Positions 51,295-60,096 of a DNA stretch of 64,000 nucleotides are shown here, piece after piece. The stretch's first letter is position 1. Each line of letters begins with the position of its first letter. The DNA comes from Lonepinella sp042485795 (GTDB lineage Bacteria > Pseudomonadota > Gammaproteobacteria > Enterobacterales > Pasteurellaceae), in the NCBI RefSeq assembly GCF_042485795.1, contig NZ_CP169368.1:372001-436000 (forward strand). The letters are read 5' to 3'. Below the pieces are notes generated by a model. The model was given only the letters and a program-made list of their open reading frames with translations. It was not told the origin of the DNA and did not search any database. A program made the translations under genes and the position numbers.

Positions 51295-53397
51295 ATGGCT
51301 CGTACAACCCCTATATCACTTTACCGTAATATCGGTATCAGTGCGCACATCGATGCGGGTAAAACAACTACTACTGAGCGTATTTTGTTCTATACTGGTG
51401 TAAGTCACAAAATCGGTGAAGTACACGATGGTGCCGCTACAATGGACTGGATGGAACAAGAACAAGAGCGTGGTATCACCATCACTTCTGCGGCAACTAC
51501 CGCATTCTGGTCTGGTATGTCACAACAATATCCACAACACCGTATCAACGTAATCGACACTCCGGGACACGTTGACTTCACTATCGAAGTAGAACGTTCA
51601 ATGCGTGTACTTGATGGTGCGGTAATGGTGTACTGTGCGGTAGGTGGTGTTCAACCACAATCAGAAACCGTATGGCGTCAAGCTAACAAATATAAAGTAC
51701 CACGTATTGCATTCGTCAACAAAATGGACCGTACTGGTGCAAACTTCCTACGCGTAGTTGAACAAATCAAAACTCGCTTAGGCGGTAATGCTGTTCCTTT
51801 ACAACTTCCAATCGGTGCAGAAGATAACTTCACTGGTGTGGTTGACTTGTTAAAAATGAAAGCGATCAATTGGAACGAAGCTGACCAAGGTATGACATTT
51901 ACCTATGAAGATATTCCTGCAAACATGCAAGCAGACTGCGAAGAATGGCATCAAAACCTTGTTGAGGCAGCAGCGGAATCTTCAGAAGAGTTAATGGAAA
52001 AATACTTAGGTGGTGAAGAATTAACTGAAGAAGAAATCAAAACAGGTTTACGTCAACGTGCGTTAGCCACTGAGATTATCTTAGTCACCTGTGGTTCTGC
52101 GTTTAAAAATAAAGGCGTTCAAGCGATGCTTGATGCGGTTATTGATTACTTACCAGCACCAACCGATATTGAATCCATCAAAGGTATCAACCCTGATGAA
52201 ACCGAAGGTGAACGTCACGCAAGCGATGACGAACCATTTGCGGCATTGGCATTCAAAATTGCCACTGACCCGTTTGTGGGTAACTTAACTTTCTTCCGTG
52301 TTTACTCTGGTGTGATTGAGTCTGGTGCAACCGTATTAAACTCCGTGAAAGATAAACGTGAACGTTTCGGTCGTATCGTACAGATGCACGCTAACAAACG
52401 TGAAGAAATCAAAGAAGTACGTGCGGGCGATATCGCTGCGGCAATCGGCTTAAAAGATGTAGGTACAGGTGATACTTTATGTGATATGAATAACCCAATT
52501 ATTCTTGAACGTATGGAATTCCCAGAGCCAGTAATCTCTGTAGCGGTTGAACCAAAAACTAAAGCTGACCAAGAAAAAATGGGTCTTGCATTAGGTCGTT
52601 TAGCTCAAGAAGACCCATCATTCCGTGTTCACACGGATGAAGAGTCTGGCGAAACCATCATTTCAGGTATGGGTGAGTTACACTTAGATATCATCGTTGA
52701 CCGTATGCGTCGTGAGTTCAAGGTGGAAGCGAACATCGGTAAACCACAAGTATCTTACCGTGAAACTATCCGTACTCGTGTAAATGATGTAGAAGGTAAA
52801 CACGCAAAACAATCTGGTGGTCGTGGTCAATATGGTCATGTAGTAATCGATATGTACCCATTAGATCCAGAAGGTCCAGGTTATGAATTTGTCAACGAAA
52901 TCAAAGGTGGTGTGATTCCAGGTGAATACATTCCAGCGGTTGATAAAGGTATCCAAGAACAACTTAAATCAGGTCCATTAGCGGGCTACCCAGTAGTGGA
53001 TTTAGGTGTACGTTTACACTTCGGTTCATACCATGATGTTGACTCATCTGAATTAGCCTTTAAACTTGCTGCATCATTAGCATTTAAAGCAGCGTTTAAC
53101 CGTGCTAACCCAGTATTACTTGAGCCAATTATGAAAGTTGAAGTGGAAACCCCACCAGACTACGTTGGTGATGTTATCGGTGACTTAAGCCGTCGTCGTG
53201 CGATGGTGAATGGTCAAGAAGCCAACGAATTTGTGGTGAAAATCAACGCAGAAGTGCCATTATCCGAAATGTTCGGTTATGCCACTGACTTGCGTTCACA
53301 AACACAAGGTCGTGCATCTTACTCAATGGAACCGTTAAAATATGCTGAAGCACCGAAAAACGTGGCTGAAGCAGTAATCGAATCTCGTCGTAAATAG
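51295..53397 (+). CDS. fusA: Elongation factor G
   Basis: Translocation GTPase of 700 aa. The G1 motif is AHIDAGKTTT, switch regions RGITITSAAT and DTPGHVDF, and NKMD for guanine recognition. Domains II-V follow the usual layout. Third gene of the str operon. Confidence 0.99.
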   Translation: MARTTPISLYRNIGISAHIDAGKTTTTERILFYTGVSHKIGEVHDGAATMDWMEQEQERGITITSAATTAFWSGMSQQYPQHRINVIDTPGHVDFTIEVERSMRVLDGAVMVYCAVGGVQPQSETVWRQANKYKVPRIAFVNKMDRTGANFLRVVEQIKTRLGGNAVPLQLPIGAEDNFTGVVDLLKMKAINWNEADQGMTFTYEDIPANMQADCEEWHQNLVEAAAESSEELMEKYLGGEELTEEEIKTGLRQRALATEIILVTCGSAFKNKGVQAMLDAVIDYLPAPTDIESIKGINPDETEGERHASDDEPFAALAFKIATDPFVGNLTFFRVYSGVIESGATVLNSVKDKRERFGRIVQMHANKREEIKEVRAGDIAAAIGLKDVGTGDTLCDMNNPIILERMEFPEPVISVAVEPKTKADQEKMGLALGRLAQEDPSFRVHTDEESGETIISGMGELHLDIIVDRMRREFKVEANIGKPQVSYRETIRTRVNDVEGKHAKQSGGRGQYGHVVIDMYPLDPEGPGYEFVNEIKGGVIPGEYIPAVDKGIQEQLKSGPLAGYPVVDLGVRLHFGSYHDVDSSELAFKLAASLAFKAAFNRANPVLLEPIMKVEVETPPDYVGDVIGDLSRRRAMVNGQEANEFVVKINAEVPLSEMFGYATDLRSQTQGRASYSMEPLKYAEAPKNVAEAVIESRRK

Positions 53398-53479
53398 TAA
53401 CTTTATTTAACAAAAACTCCCCTAAATTGCACCACACTTTGCGGTTGGGTTTAGGGGCTTAACAAAAGGAAACTGAAAA

Positions 53480-54664
53480 GTGTCTAAAGAAAAATTTGAA
53501 CGTACAAAACCGCACGTTAACGTGGGTACAATCGGCCACGTTGACCATGGTAAAACAACTTTAACAGCAGCCATCACAACCGTATTAGCAAAACACTACG
53601 GTGGTGCAGCACGTGCATTTGACCAAATCGACAATGCACCAGAAGAAAAAGCACGTGGTATTACTATCAACACCTCACACGTTGAATACGATACCCCAAC
53701 TCGTCACTACGCACACGTTGACTGTCCGGGACACGCCGACTATGTAAAAAACATGATTACAGGTGCGGCACAAATGGACGGAGCTATCTTAGTCGTAGCA
53801 GCAACAGATGGTCCAATGCCACAAACTCGTGAACACATCTTATTAGGTCGCCAAGTAGGTGTACCATACATCATCGTATTCTTAAACAAATGCGATATGG
53901 TAGATGACGAAGAGTTATTAGAATTAGTGGAAATGGAAGTTCGTGAATTACTTTCACAATACGATTTCCCAGGTGACGATACCCCAATCGTACGCGGTTC
54001 AGCATTAAAAGCGTTAGAAGGTGATGCAGCATGGGAAGAAAAAATTCTTGAGTTAGCCAACCACTTAGATACTTACATTCCAGAACCTGAGCGTGCGATT
54101 GACCAACCGTTCTTATTACCAATCGAAGACGTATTCTCAATCTCTGGTCGTGGTACAGTAGTAACAGGTCGTGTAGAACGTGGAATTATCCGTACAGGTG
54201 ATGAAGTAGAAATCGTAGGTATCAAAGATACAGCGAAAACAACCGTAACAGGTGTAGAAATGTTCCGTAAATTACTTGACGAAGGTCGTGCAGGTGAAAA
54301 CATCGGTGCATTATTACGTGGTACAAAACGTGAAGAAATCGAACGTGGTCAAGTATTAGCGAAACCAGGTTCAATCACGCCACACACAGATTTCGAATCA
54401 GAAGTTTACGTATTATCAAAAGAAGAAGGTGGACGTCATACTCCATTTTTCAAAGGCTACCGTCCACAGTTCTACTTCCGTACAACGGACGTAACAGGTA
54501 CGATTGAGTTACCAGAAGGCGTAGAAATGGTAATGCCAGGCGATAACATCAAAATGTCAGTAAGCTTAATCCACCCAATCGCGATGGACCAAGGTTTACG
54601 CTTTGCGATTCGTGAAGGCGGACGTACAGTAGGTGCTGGCGTTGTGGCTAAAATTGTTAAATAA
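53480..54664 (+). CDS. tuf: Elongation factor Tu
   Basis: Delivers aminoacyl-tRNA to the ribosome. It is 394 aa from a GTG start at 53480 behind AAAGGA. GHVDHGKTTL, DCPGHADY and NKCDM are intact. Last gene of the str operon; enterobacteria and Pasteurellaceae usually carry a second tuf copy elsewhere. Confidence 0.99.
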   Translation: MSKEKFERTKPHVNVGTIGHVDHGKTTLTAAITTVLAKHYGGAARAFDQIDNAPEEKARGITINTSHVEYDTPTRHYAHVDCPGHADYVKNMITGAAQMDGAILVVAATDGPMPQTREHILLGRQVGVPYIIVFLNKCDMVDDEELLELVEMEVRELLSQYDFPGDDTPIVRGSALKALEGDAAWEEKILELANHLDTYIPEPERAIDQPFLLPIEDVFSISGRGTVVTGRVERGIIRTGDEVEIVGIKDTAKTTVTGVEMFRKLLDEGRAGENIGALLRGTKREEIERGQVLAKPGSITPHTDFESEVYVLSKEEGGRHTPFFKGYRPQFYFRTTDVTGTIELPEGVEMVMPGDNIKMSVSLIHPIAMDQGLRFAIREGGRTVGAGVVAKIVK

Positions 54665-54689
54665 TTAACGATTTAGCTAACATAGTTTA

Positions 54690-54716
54690 GGGGCGTATTG
54701 AATACGCCCCTTTTTT
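54690..54716 (+). terminator. Terminator of the str operon
   Basis: GGGGCGTATT-G-AATACGCCCC followed by TTTTTT, 25 bp after tuf. Confidence 0.95.
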
Positions 54717-54736
54717 GTGTTTTGCTGCCAGTATTT

Positions 54737-54829
54737 GCGTACGGGGTTACTGATGTCACGCTACTCCGTAGCTATTGTGTAAAGATGCGGAGCATCGTTA
54801 TTTGCGTAACCCTGTACGCCAGTGCAGGG
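54737..54829. repeat. Multi-hairpin intergenic element, copy 1 (tuf-gyrB)
   Basis: Contains GCTAC-TCC-GTAGC (54760-54772), GATGC-GGA-GCATC (54784-54796) and CCCTGTAC-GCCA-GTGCAGGG (54810-54829). The two triloops are complementary (TCC and GGA). In addition GCGTACGGGGTTAC (54737-54750) can pair with GTAACCCTGTACGC (54806-54819) over 14 bp with one G-U, enclosing the two small hairpins and excluding the third. A diverged copy lies at 57368-57463. Confidence 0.7.
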
Positions 54830-54913
54830 TGATTGCTGATGTTCGGGGCATAGGTGTTTTTTCTATGAGAATATGCTATAATTTTCCCAATTTTTTACCC
54901 ATTGAGAAACCTT

Positions 54914-57364
54914 ATGACAGATAATATCCAACCAGAATCACAACAAGGCGAATACGGTGCCAGTAGCATTAAAGTATTAAAAGGCTTAGATGCCGTGCGG
55001 AAACGCCCTGGAATGTACATCGGCGATACCGATGACGGCACAGGTTTGCATCACATGGTGTTTGAAGTGGTGGATAACGCCATTGATGAAGCCTTGGCGG
55101 GCTACTGTAAAGATATTATCGTCACCATTCACGAAGATAATTCGGTGTCCGTGCAAGATGACGGACGTGGGATTCCCGTAGATATTCACCCTGAAGAAGG
55201 CGTTTCTGCCGCTGAAGTGATTATGACCGTGTTGCATGCGGGCGGTAAATTTGATGATAATTCCTATAAAGTGTCGGGCGGTTTGCACGGCGTGGGCGTG
55301 TCGGTGGTGAATGCTCTGTCCGATAAATTGTTGCTCACTATTCGCCGTCAAGGTCACGTTTATGAACAAACCTATCATTTAGGCGAACCGCAATCGCCAT
55401 TGGCACAAATTGGCGATACCAGCAAAACAGGGACAACCGTGCGTTTTTGGCCAAGTCCAACCATTTTTAGCAAAACTGTATTTGAATATGAAATTTTGAA
55501 AAAACGCTTGCGTGAATTGTCGTTTTTAAATTCAGGCGTATCGATTAAATTGTTTGATGAGCGTGATGGTACGCAAGATCATTTCCATTATGAAGGCGGT
55601 ATTCAAGCCTTTGTGGAATATTTAAACCAAAACAAAACCCCAATTCACCCGAAACCGTTTTATTTTTCCGTGGAAAAAGACGGCATTGGCGTGGAAGTGT
55701 CGTTGCAGTGGAATGACGGTTATAACGAAAATATTTATTGCTTTACCAACAACATTCCGCAACGAGATGGCGGTACGCATTTAGCCGGTTTCCGTGGTGC
55801 CTTGACCCGTAGTTTAAATAACTATATGGACAAGTCGGGTTTAAATAAAAAAGGCAAAAACGACAAAGATAAAGTGGAAACGTCAGGCGATGATGCCCGT
55901 GAAGGCTTGGTGGCGATTGTGTCGGTGAAAGTGCCTGATCCGAAATTTTCTTCGCAAACCAAAGACAAACTGGTTTCGTCCGAAGTGAAAGGGGCGGTGG
56001 AATCCGCAATGAATGAGCGTTTGCAGGAATATTTAGAAGAAAACCCGAATGATGCGAAAATTATTGCCACCAAAATTGTGGATGCGGCTCGTGCCAGAGA
56101 AGCCGCTCGTAAAGCCCGTGAAATGACGAGACGTAAAGGCGTGTTGGATATTGCAGGTCTTCCAGGCAAACTGGCGGATTGTCAAGAACGTGATCCTGCG
56201 TTGTCTGAACTTTACCTTGTGGAGGGGGACTCCGCTGGTGGCTCGGCGAAACAAGGGCGGAACCGTAAAAATCAAGCGATTTTGCCGTTAAAAGGGAAAA
56301 TTCTCAACGTAGAAAAAGCTCGCTTTGATAAAATGCTGTCTTCGCAAGAAGTGGGTACGCTTATTACTGCACTCGGCTGTGGCATTGGACGTGATGAATA
56401 TAACCCTGATAAAATGCGTTACCACAAAGTGATTATTATGACCGATGCGGACGTGGATGGTTCACATATTCGCACCCTGTTGTTGACTTTCTTCTATCGC
56501 CAAATGCCTGAAATCATTGAACGTGGTTATGTGTATATTGCTCAACCGCCGTTGTATAAAGTGAAAAAAGGCAAGCAAGAGCAATATATTAAAGATGAAC
56601 CTGCAATGATTGAATATGAGTTGGCGATTGCGTTAGATGATGCGGCGTTATATGTCAACCCGAATGCCCCTGCAATGGCGGGTTTGCCATTGGAGCAGTT
56701 GGTGACGGAATATAACAATGTGAGCCAAATGATCACACGTTTACACCGCCGTTATCCTGAAGCCTTGTTGAAAGAATTAGTCTATTATCCAACCTTAACC
56801 GTTGAATTAATGAAAGATCAAAATGCGGTGGAAAATTGGGCAAATTTATTGGTGGCGAGCTTAAAAGAGAAAGACTCGCACGGCAATCATTATGCCTATC
56901 AAGTCGCCTACAATCAAGAACGTCAGCTCAATGAAGTGCGATTAACCGTGCGTACCCACGGCATTGACACTCATTATAATCTTGATTATGCTTTTGCTAA
57001 TGGCAATGAATATGCTCGTATTGTGAAATTAGGCAAACAATTAAACGGCTTATTAGAGGACGGTGCCTATATTACTCGTGGTGAACGCCGTTTAGAGGTG
57101 AGCAGTTTTGAGCAAGCAATGGACTGGTTAGTGAAAGAATCTCGCCGTGGGTTGACCGTACAACGTTATAAAGGGTTAGGTGAAATGAACCCTGAACAAC
57201 TTTGGGAAACTACAATGGATCCTGAAGCACGCCACATGTTGCAAGTGACCATTAAAGATGCGGTGGAAGCGGATCAGTTGTTTACTACGTTGATGGGGGA
57301 TGAAGTAGAACCGAGACGGGACTTTATTGAGAGTAATGCGTTAAGGGCGAATTTGGATATTTAA
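54914..57364 (+). CDS. gyrB: DNA gyrase subunit B
   Basis: ATPase subunit of gyrase, 816 aa from ATG 54914; an in-frame TTG at 54902 is not favoured. The GHKL ATPase motifs are VVDNAIDEALAGY and GGLHGVGVSVVNALS; the Toprim motifs are LVEGDSAGGSAKQGR and DADVDGSHIRTLLL. The C-terminus FIESNALRANLDI is standard. It stands apart from dnaA-dnaN-recF, and mioC follows it. Confidence 0.98.
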   Translation: MTDNIQPESQQGEYGASSIKVLKGLDAVRKRPGMYIGDTDDGTGLHHMVFEVVDNAIDEALAGYCKDIIVTIHEDNSVSVQDDGRGIPVDIHPEEGVSAAEVIMTVLHAGGKFDDNSYKVSGGLHGVGVSVVNALSDKLLLTIRRQGHVYEQTYHLGEPQSPLAQIGDTSKTGTTVRFWPSPTIFSKTVFEYEILKKRLRELSFLNSGVSIKLFDERDGTQDHFHYEGGIQAFVEYLNQNKTPIHPKPFYFSVEKDGIGVEVSLQWNDGYNENIYCFTNNIPQRDGGTHLAGFRGALTRSLNNYMDKSGLNKKGKNDKDKVETSGDDAREGLVAIVSVKVPDPKFSSQTKDKLVSSEVKGAVESAMNERLQEYLEENPNDAKIIATKIVDAARAREAARKAREMTRRKGVLDIAGLPGKLADCQERDPALSELYLVEGDSAGGSAKQGRNRKNQAILPLKGKILNVEKARFDKMLSSQEVGTLITALGCGIGRDEYNPDKMRYHKVIIMTDADVDGSHIRTLLLTFFYRQMPEIIERGYVYIAQPPLYKVKKGKQEQYIKDEPAMIEYELAIALDDAALYVNPNAPAMAGLPLEQLVTEYNNVSQMITRLHRRYPEALLKELVYYPTLTVELMKDQNAVENWANLLVASLKEKDSHGNHYAYQVAYNQERQLNEVRLTVRTHGIDTHYNLDYAFANGNEYARIVKLGKQLNGLLEDGAYITRGERRLEVSSFEQAMDWLVKESRRGLTVQRYKGLGEMNPEQLWETTMDPEARHMLQVTIKDAVEADQLFTTLMGDEVEPRRDFIESNALRANLDI

Positions 57365-57367
57365 TAC

Positions 57368-57463
57368 CGAGTACTTACATACTCGATTAGGCTTGTAATG
57401 CAACGCTGTTGCTCTAAGACACAGCGTGTCGTAATATGCTTAACCCTGTACGAGAGTGCAGGG
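57368..57463. repeat. Multi-hairpin intergenic element, copy 2 (gyrB-mioC)
   Basis: Contains CGAGTA-CTTACA-TACTCG (57368-57385), GCAAC-GCT-GTTGC (57400-57412), GACAC-AGC-GTGTC (57418-57430) and CCCTGTAC-GAGA-GTGCAGGG (57444-57463). The last three correspond to those of copy 1 with both stems changed on both sides; the triloops are again complementary (GCT and AGC). The final hairpin, followed by GGGTTTCTT, may terminate gyrB. Confidence 0.7.
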
Positions 57464-57483
57464 TTTCTTAAAAGGAAAAAACT

Positions 57484-57918
57484 ATGACCTCAATCGCTAT
57501 AATCACTGGTTCAACCCTCGGCGGTGCCGAATACGTTGCGGATCATCTCGCCGCTTGCCTTGAACAACAGGATTTTGATACTCAAATCGAAAATAACGCC
57601 AGCTTCGCCGATGTCGAAAGCCAAAAACTCTGGCTTATCGTTACCTCCACCCATGGAGCAGGTGAATTACCCGAAAATATTCAACCTTTTATCGAAGAAG
57701 TGAAACAACAGGATTTAACAGGCGTGCGTTTTGCCGTGGTGGGATTAGGCAATTCCGATTATGATACTTTCTGTTATGCCGTGGATACGGTGGAGCAAGT
57801 CTTGATGGCGCAAGGTGCGGTGCGAATTTGCGAAAGTTTACGCATTGATGTTTCACAAGTAGAAGATCAGGATCAAGCTGCAGAAGATTGGCTACCGACA
57901 ATGCTTAATGTTTTATAA
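57484..57918 (+). CDS. mioC: Flavodoxin-like protein MioC
   Basis: 144 aa FMN-binding flavodoxin; E. coli MioC supports biotin synthase. Visible features are ITGSTLGGAEYVADHL (phosphate loop), TSTHGAGELPENI and AVVGLGNSDYDTFCYA. In E. coli mioC sits beside mnmG at oriC; here it follows gyrB, about 55 kb from mnmG. Confidence 0.92.
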   Translation: MTSIAIITGSTLGGAEYVADHLAACLEQQDFDTQIENNASFADVESQKLWLIVTSTHGAGELPENIQPFIEEVKQQDLTGVRFAVVGLGNSDYDTFCYAVDTVEQVLMAQGAVRICESLRIDVSQVEDQDQAAEDWLPTMLNVL

Positions 57919-57945
57919 ACTACTCCGACTTGTGAGTAATAATGC

Positions 57946-57973
57946 TTGACTGTTTTTTTGTTAATGATAAAGT
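57946..57973 (+). promoter_or_regulatory. Sigma-70 promoter of the yagU-like gene
   Basis: TTGACT (57946-57951), 16-bp spacer, TAAAGT (57968-57973). Confidence 0.5.
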
Positions 57974-58014
57974 GTTTCTCTGCACTTTAGATTTTTTAGA
58001 AAAACCTAAGTGGA

Positions 58015-58028
58015 AGCAAACGTTTGCT
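58015..58028. promoter_or_regulatory. PurR-like operator
   Basis: AGCAAACGTTTGCT is a perfect 14-bp palindrome with the central CG of LacI-family operators and fits the PurR consensus ACGCAAACGTTTNCNT well. It lies 72 bp before the yagU-like start and downstream of the apparent promoter, so repression would be by roadblock. Other LacI-family regulators are possible. Confidence 0.55.
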
Positions 58029-58099
58029 AATGTAATGATATTGTTAAATATTTTTTATATAGTAAATGCGATCAATTTTTAATATCTTTGGAGCCTATT

Positions 58100-58741
58100 A
58101 TGTCAGGTATTTTTCAACAAACTGATCCATCACGTCGCCGTTATGGTTTAGCAGTATTTGTCGGTATTGTTGCGGGGATTATCTCTGCATTCGTAAAATG
58201 GGGTGCTGAACATCCGTTCCCACCACGTAGTCCGTTTGATTTGTTTACTGCGGCTTGTCCACAACCTGTATTAGATGCGTTAAGTTCAGGTACTATCGCT
58301 ATGAATGGGGCTTTAGAGCAATGTTCACGTGCGTTCTTAAATCCACCACATGTTTTCTTACGTGATTATGTTGGTATCGATCCAACAGAAGCTGCGTTCA
58401 CATTTGCAGATCACGCATTTAACTGGATTGGTGTAACCCACATGATTTTCTCATTAGTGTTCGCTATTGGTTATTGTATTGTTGCAGAACGTTTCCCTAA
58501 AGTGAAATTCTGGCAAGGTATTGGTGCAGGTATTATTGCTAACATTTGTGCTCACTACATTGCATTCCCTGCTTTAGGTTTAACCCCTCCAGTAGCAGAC
58601 TGGCCACTATATGAACATATTTCTGAATTAGTTGGTCATATTTTCTGGTTCTGGACCATTGAGGTAATTCGTCGTGATTTACGCAACCGTATTACACACG
58701 AACCAGATGCAGAAGTGCCTTTAAGTCAGCCTTATCGTTAA
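58100..58741 (+). CDS. yagU: YagU-family inner membrane protein (DUF1440)
   Basis: 213 aa with about four membrane segments. Start at ATG 58100 behind GGAG; an ATG at 58088 is too early for that site. Family blocks: RYGLAVFVGIVAGIISAFVK, WGAEHPFPPRSP and HYIAFPALGLTPP. E. coli YagU is linked to acid resistance; molecular function unknown. A PurR-like operator upstream hints at purine-linked control. Confidence 0.85.
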   Translation: MSGIFQQTDPSRRRYGLAVFVGIVAGIISAFVKWGAEHPFPPRSPFDLFTAACPQPVLDALSSGTIAMNGALEQCSRAFLNPPHVFLRDYVGIDPTEAAFTFADHAFNWIGVTHMIFSLVFAIGYCIVAERFPKVKFWQGIGAGIIANICAHYIAFPALGLTPPVADWPLYEHISELVGHIFWFWTIEVIRRDLRNRITHEPDAEVPLSQPYR

Positions 58742-58758
58742 TTTTAATGATTATTTAG

Positions 58759-58786
58759 AAACCCGAATGAATATTCGGGTTTTTTA
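58759..58786 (+). terminator. Terminator of the yagU-like gene
   Basis: AAACCCGAAT-GA-ATATTCGGGTTT type stem followed by TTTT; it abuts the convergent nudJ stop and may act in both directions. Confidence 0.9.
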
Positions 58787-59242
58787 TTATTGGAATGCGG
58801 TTAGAATTGATAATGGATAACGTTCTTTACTCAAATAATCTTGCAATGCCTGAATCACGAGTGGATTACGTTCACATTGTCCATCTTGTTGAATATAATC
58901 ATTAAATTCATCTAATGTTAGCCATAAGCCACGAGTAATATCGCTATCATGGGGAGTAATTTGTAGGCATTCATTTAATTCTAGGCAAAATACAAAACGT
59001 AAATAATCCGTTTGACTACGTGGAGCGTGCCATTGATAGATTTTCAGCAAGGATTGCATTTCTGCTTTAATGCCAGTTTCTTCATATAATTCTCGGCTTG
59101 CCCCTTGTAATATTGTTTCTCCTTTTTCTAAATGCCCTGCTGGCTGGTTGAGCGTTTTCTTGCCGTATTCTACTTCTTCCACAAATAAAAATTTGCCGTT
59201 ACAATGAACAACGACCGCCATAGTAACATTAGGTTTGTGCAT
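58787..59242 (-). CDS. nudJ: Nudix phosphatase NudJ
   Basis: 151 aa Nudix hydrolase; E. coli NudJ removes phosphate from thiamine pyrimidine diphosphate and other nucleoside di- and triphosphates. The Nudix box GHLEKGE ... RELYEETGI fits GX5EX7REUXEEXGU exactly. Preceded by a short coding remnant ending 2 bp before its ATG. Confidence 0.93.
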   Translation of the reverse strand: MHKPNVTMAVVVHCNGKFLFVEEVEYGKKTLNQPAGHLEKGETILQGASRELYEETGIKAEMQSLLKIYQWHAPRSQTDYLRFVFCLELNECLQITPHDSDITRGLWLTLDEFNDYIQQDGQCERNPLVIQALQDYLSKERYPLSILTAFQ

Positions 59243-59244
59243 GA

Positions 59245-59325
59245 TTATTTTCCTGTTAGTTTGAGTAAAGCAAAAAGCCGTTGTTTTTCCATTTCTGTGA
59301 GTTGCCGATCATATTCATATTTTCT
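59245..59325 (-). pseudogene. Possible 3' remnant of an rRNA pseudouridine synthase gene (rluE-like)
   Basis: A minus-strand frame with no proper start reads KYEYDRQLTEMEKQRLFALL then KLTGK and stops 2 bp before nudJ. The composition looks like the charged C-terminal tail of RluE-type synthases, and rluE precedes nudJ in enterobacteria. Very short, so the identity is tentative. Confidence 0.3.
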
Positions 59326-59336
59326 ATTTTATGGAT

Positions 59337-59364
59337 AAAAGTGCGGTGAAAAAAGACCGCACTT
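59337..59364 (-). terminator. Inverted uptake-signal pair after rpe
   Basis: AAAAGTGCGGT (59337-59347) and ACCGCACTT (59356-59364) form a stem just 4 bp past the rpe stop, followed on the minus strand by TTTTAT. Confidence 0.75.
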
Positions 59365-59367
59365 GGT

Positions 59368-60042
59368 TCAGGCTTGCACTTTAGCTAATTCAGTTCGCAT
59401 TTGATCAATAACTTTTTTATAATCTGGTTGATCAAAAATTGCAGAACCAGCCACAAACATATCAGCACCTGCCTTTGCAATTTCCGCAATATTATTTATT
59501 TTGACACCACCATCCACTTCTAAACGAATTGGTAAGCCACTTGTATCAATACGTTGGCGGACTTGTTTCAATTTATCAAAAGTGGCAGGAATAAAGGATT
59601 GTCCACCGAAGCCAGGGTTAACTGACATCAGCAAAATAATATCCACTTTATCCATTACATAGTCCAAATAGCTTAAAGGTGTAGCAGGGTTGAAGACTAA
59701 GCCTGATTGACAACCACTGTCTCGAATTAATTGCAAAGTGCGGTCAATATGCACACAGGCTTCAGGGTGAAATGTAATAGATGTTGCACCTGCTTTGGCA
59801 AAGTCGGTGATTAAACGTTCCACAGGGCTTGCCATTAAATGCACATCAATCGGGCAAGTTATACCGTAATCACGTAGAGATTGGCAAATCGGTGCACCAA
59901 ACGTGAGATTGGGTACATAATGATTATCCATTACATCAAAATGAATAAGATCTGCACCGCAGTTGATCACGTTTTCTACATCTTCACCTAGACGAGCTAG
60001 GTCGGCAGAAAGAATTGAGGGGGCAATTAAATAAGGTTGCAT
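59368..60042 (-). CDS. rpe: Ribulose-phosphate 3-epimerase
   Basis: Interconverts ribulose 5-phosphate and xylulose 5-phosphate in the pentose phosphate pathway. It is 224 aa, a TIM barrel with IAPSILSADLARLGE, HFDVMDNHYVPNLTFG, VNPGFGGQSFIP and the phosphate-binding VDGGVKINNI. The metal-binding histidines and aspartates are in place. Confidence 0.97.
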   Translation of the reverse strand: MQPYLIAPSILSADLARLGEDVENVINCGADLIHFDVMDNHYVPNLTFGAPICQSLRDYGITCPIDVHLMASPVERLITDFAKAGATSITFHPEACVHIDRTLQLIRDSGCQSGLVFNPATPLSYLDYVMDKVDIILLMSVNPGFGGQSFIPATFDKLKQVRQRIDTSGLPIRLEVDGGVKINNIAEIAKAGADMFVAGSAIFDQPDYKKVIDQMRTELAKVQA

Positions 60043-60096
60043 ACGGTTTCTCCTATGTAAACTAACATTTATTACTATTCTAGCAGAATACGAGAG

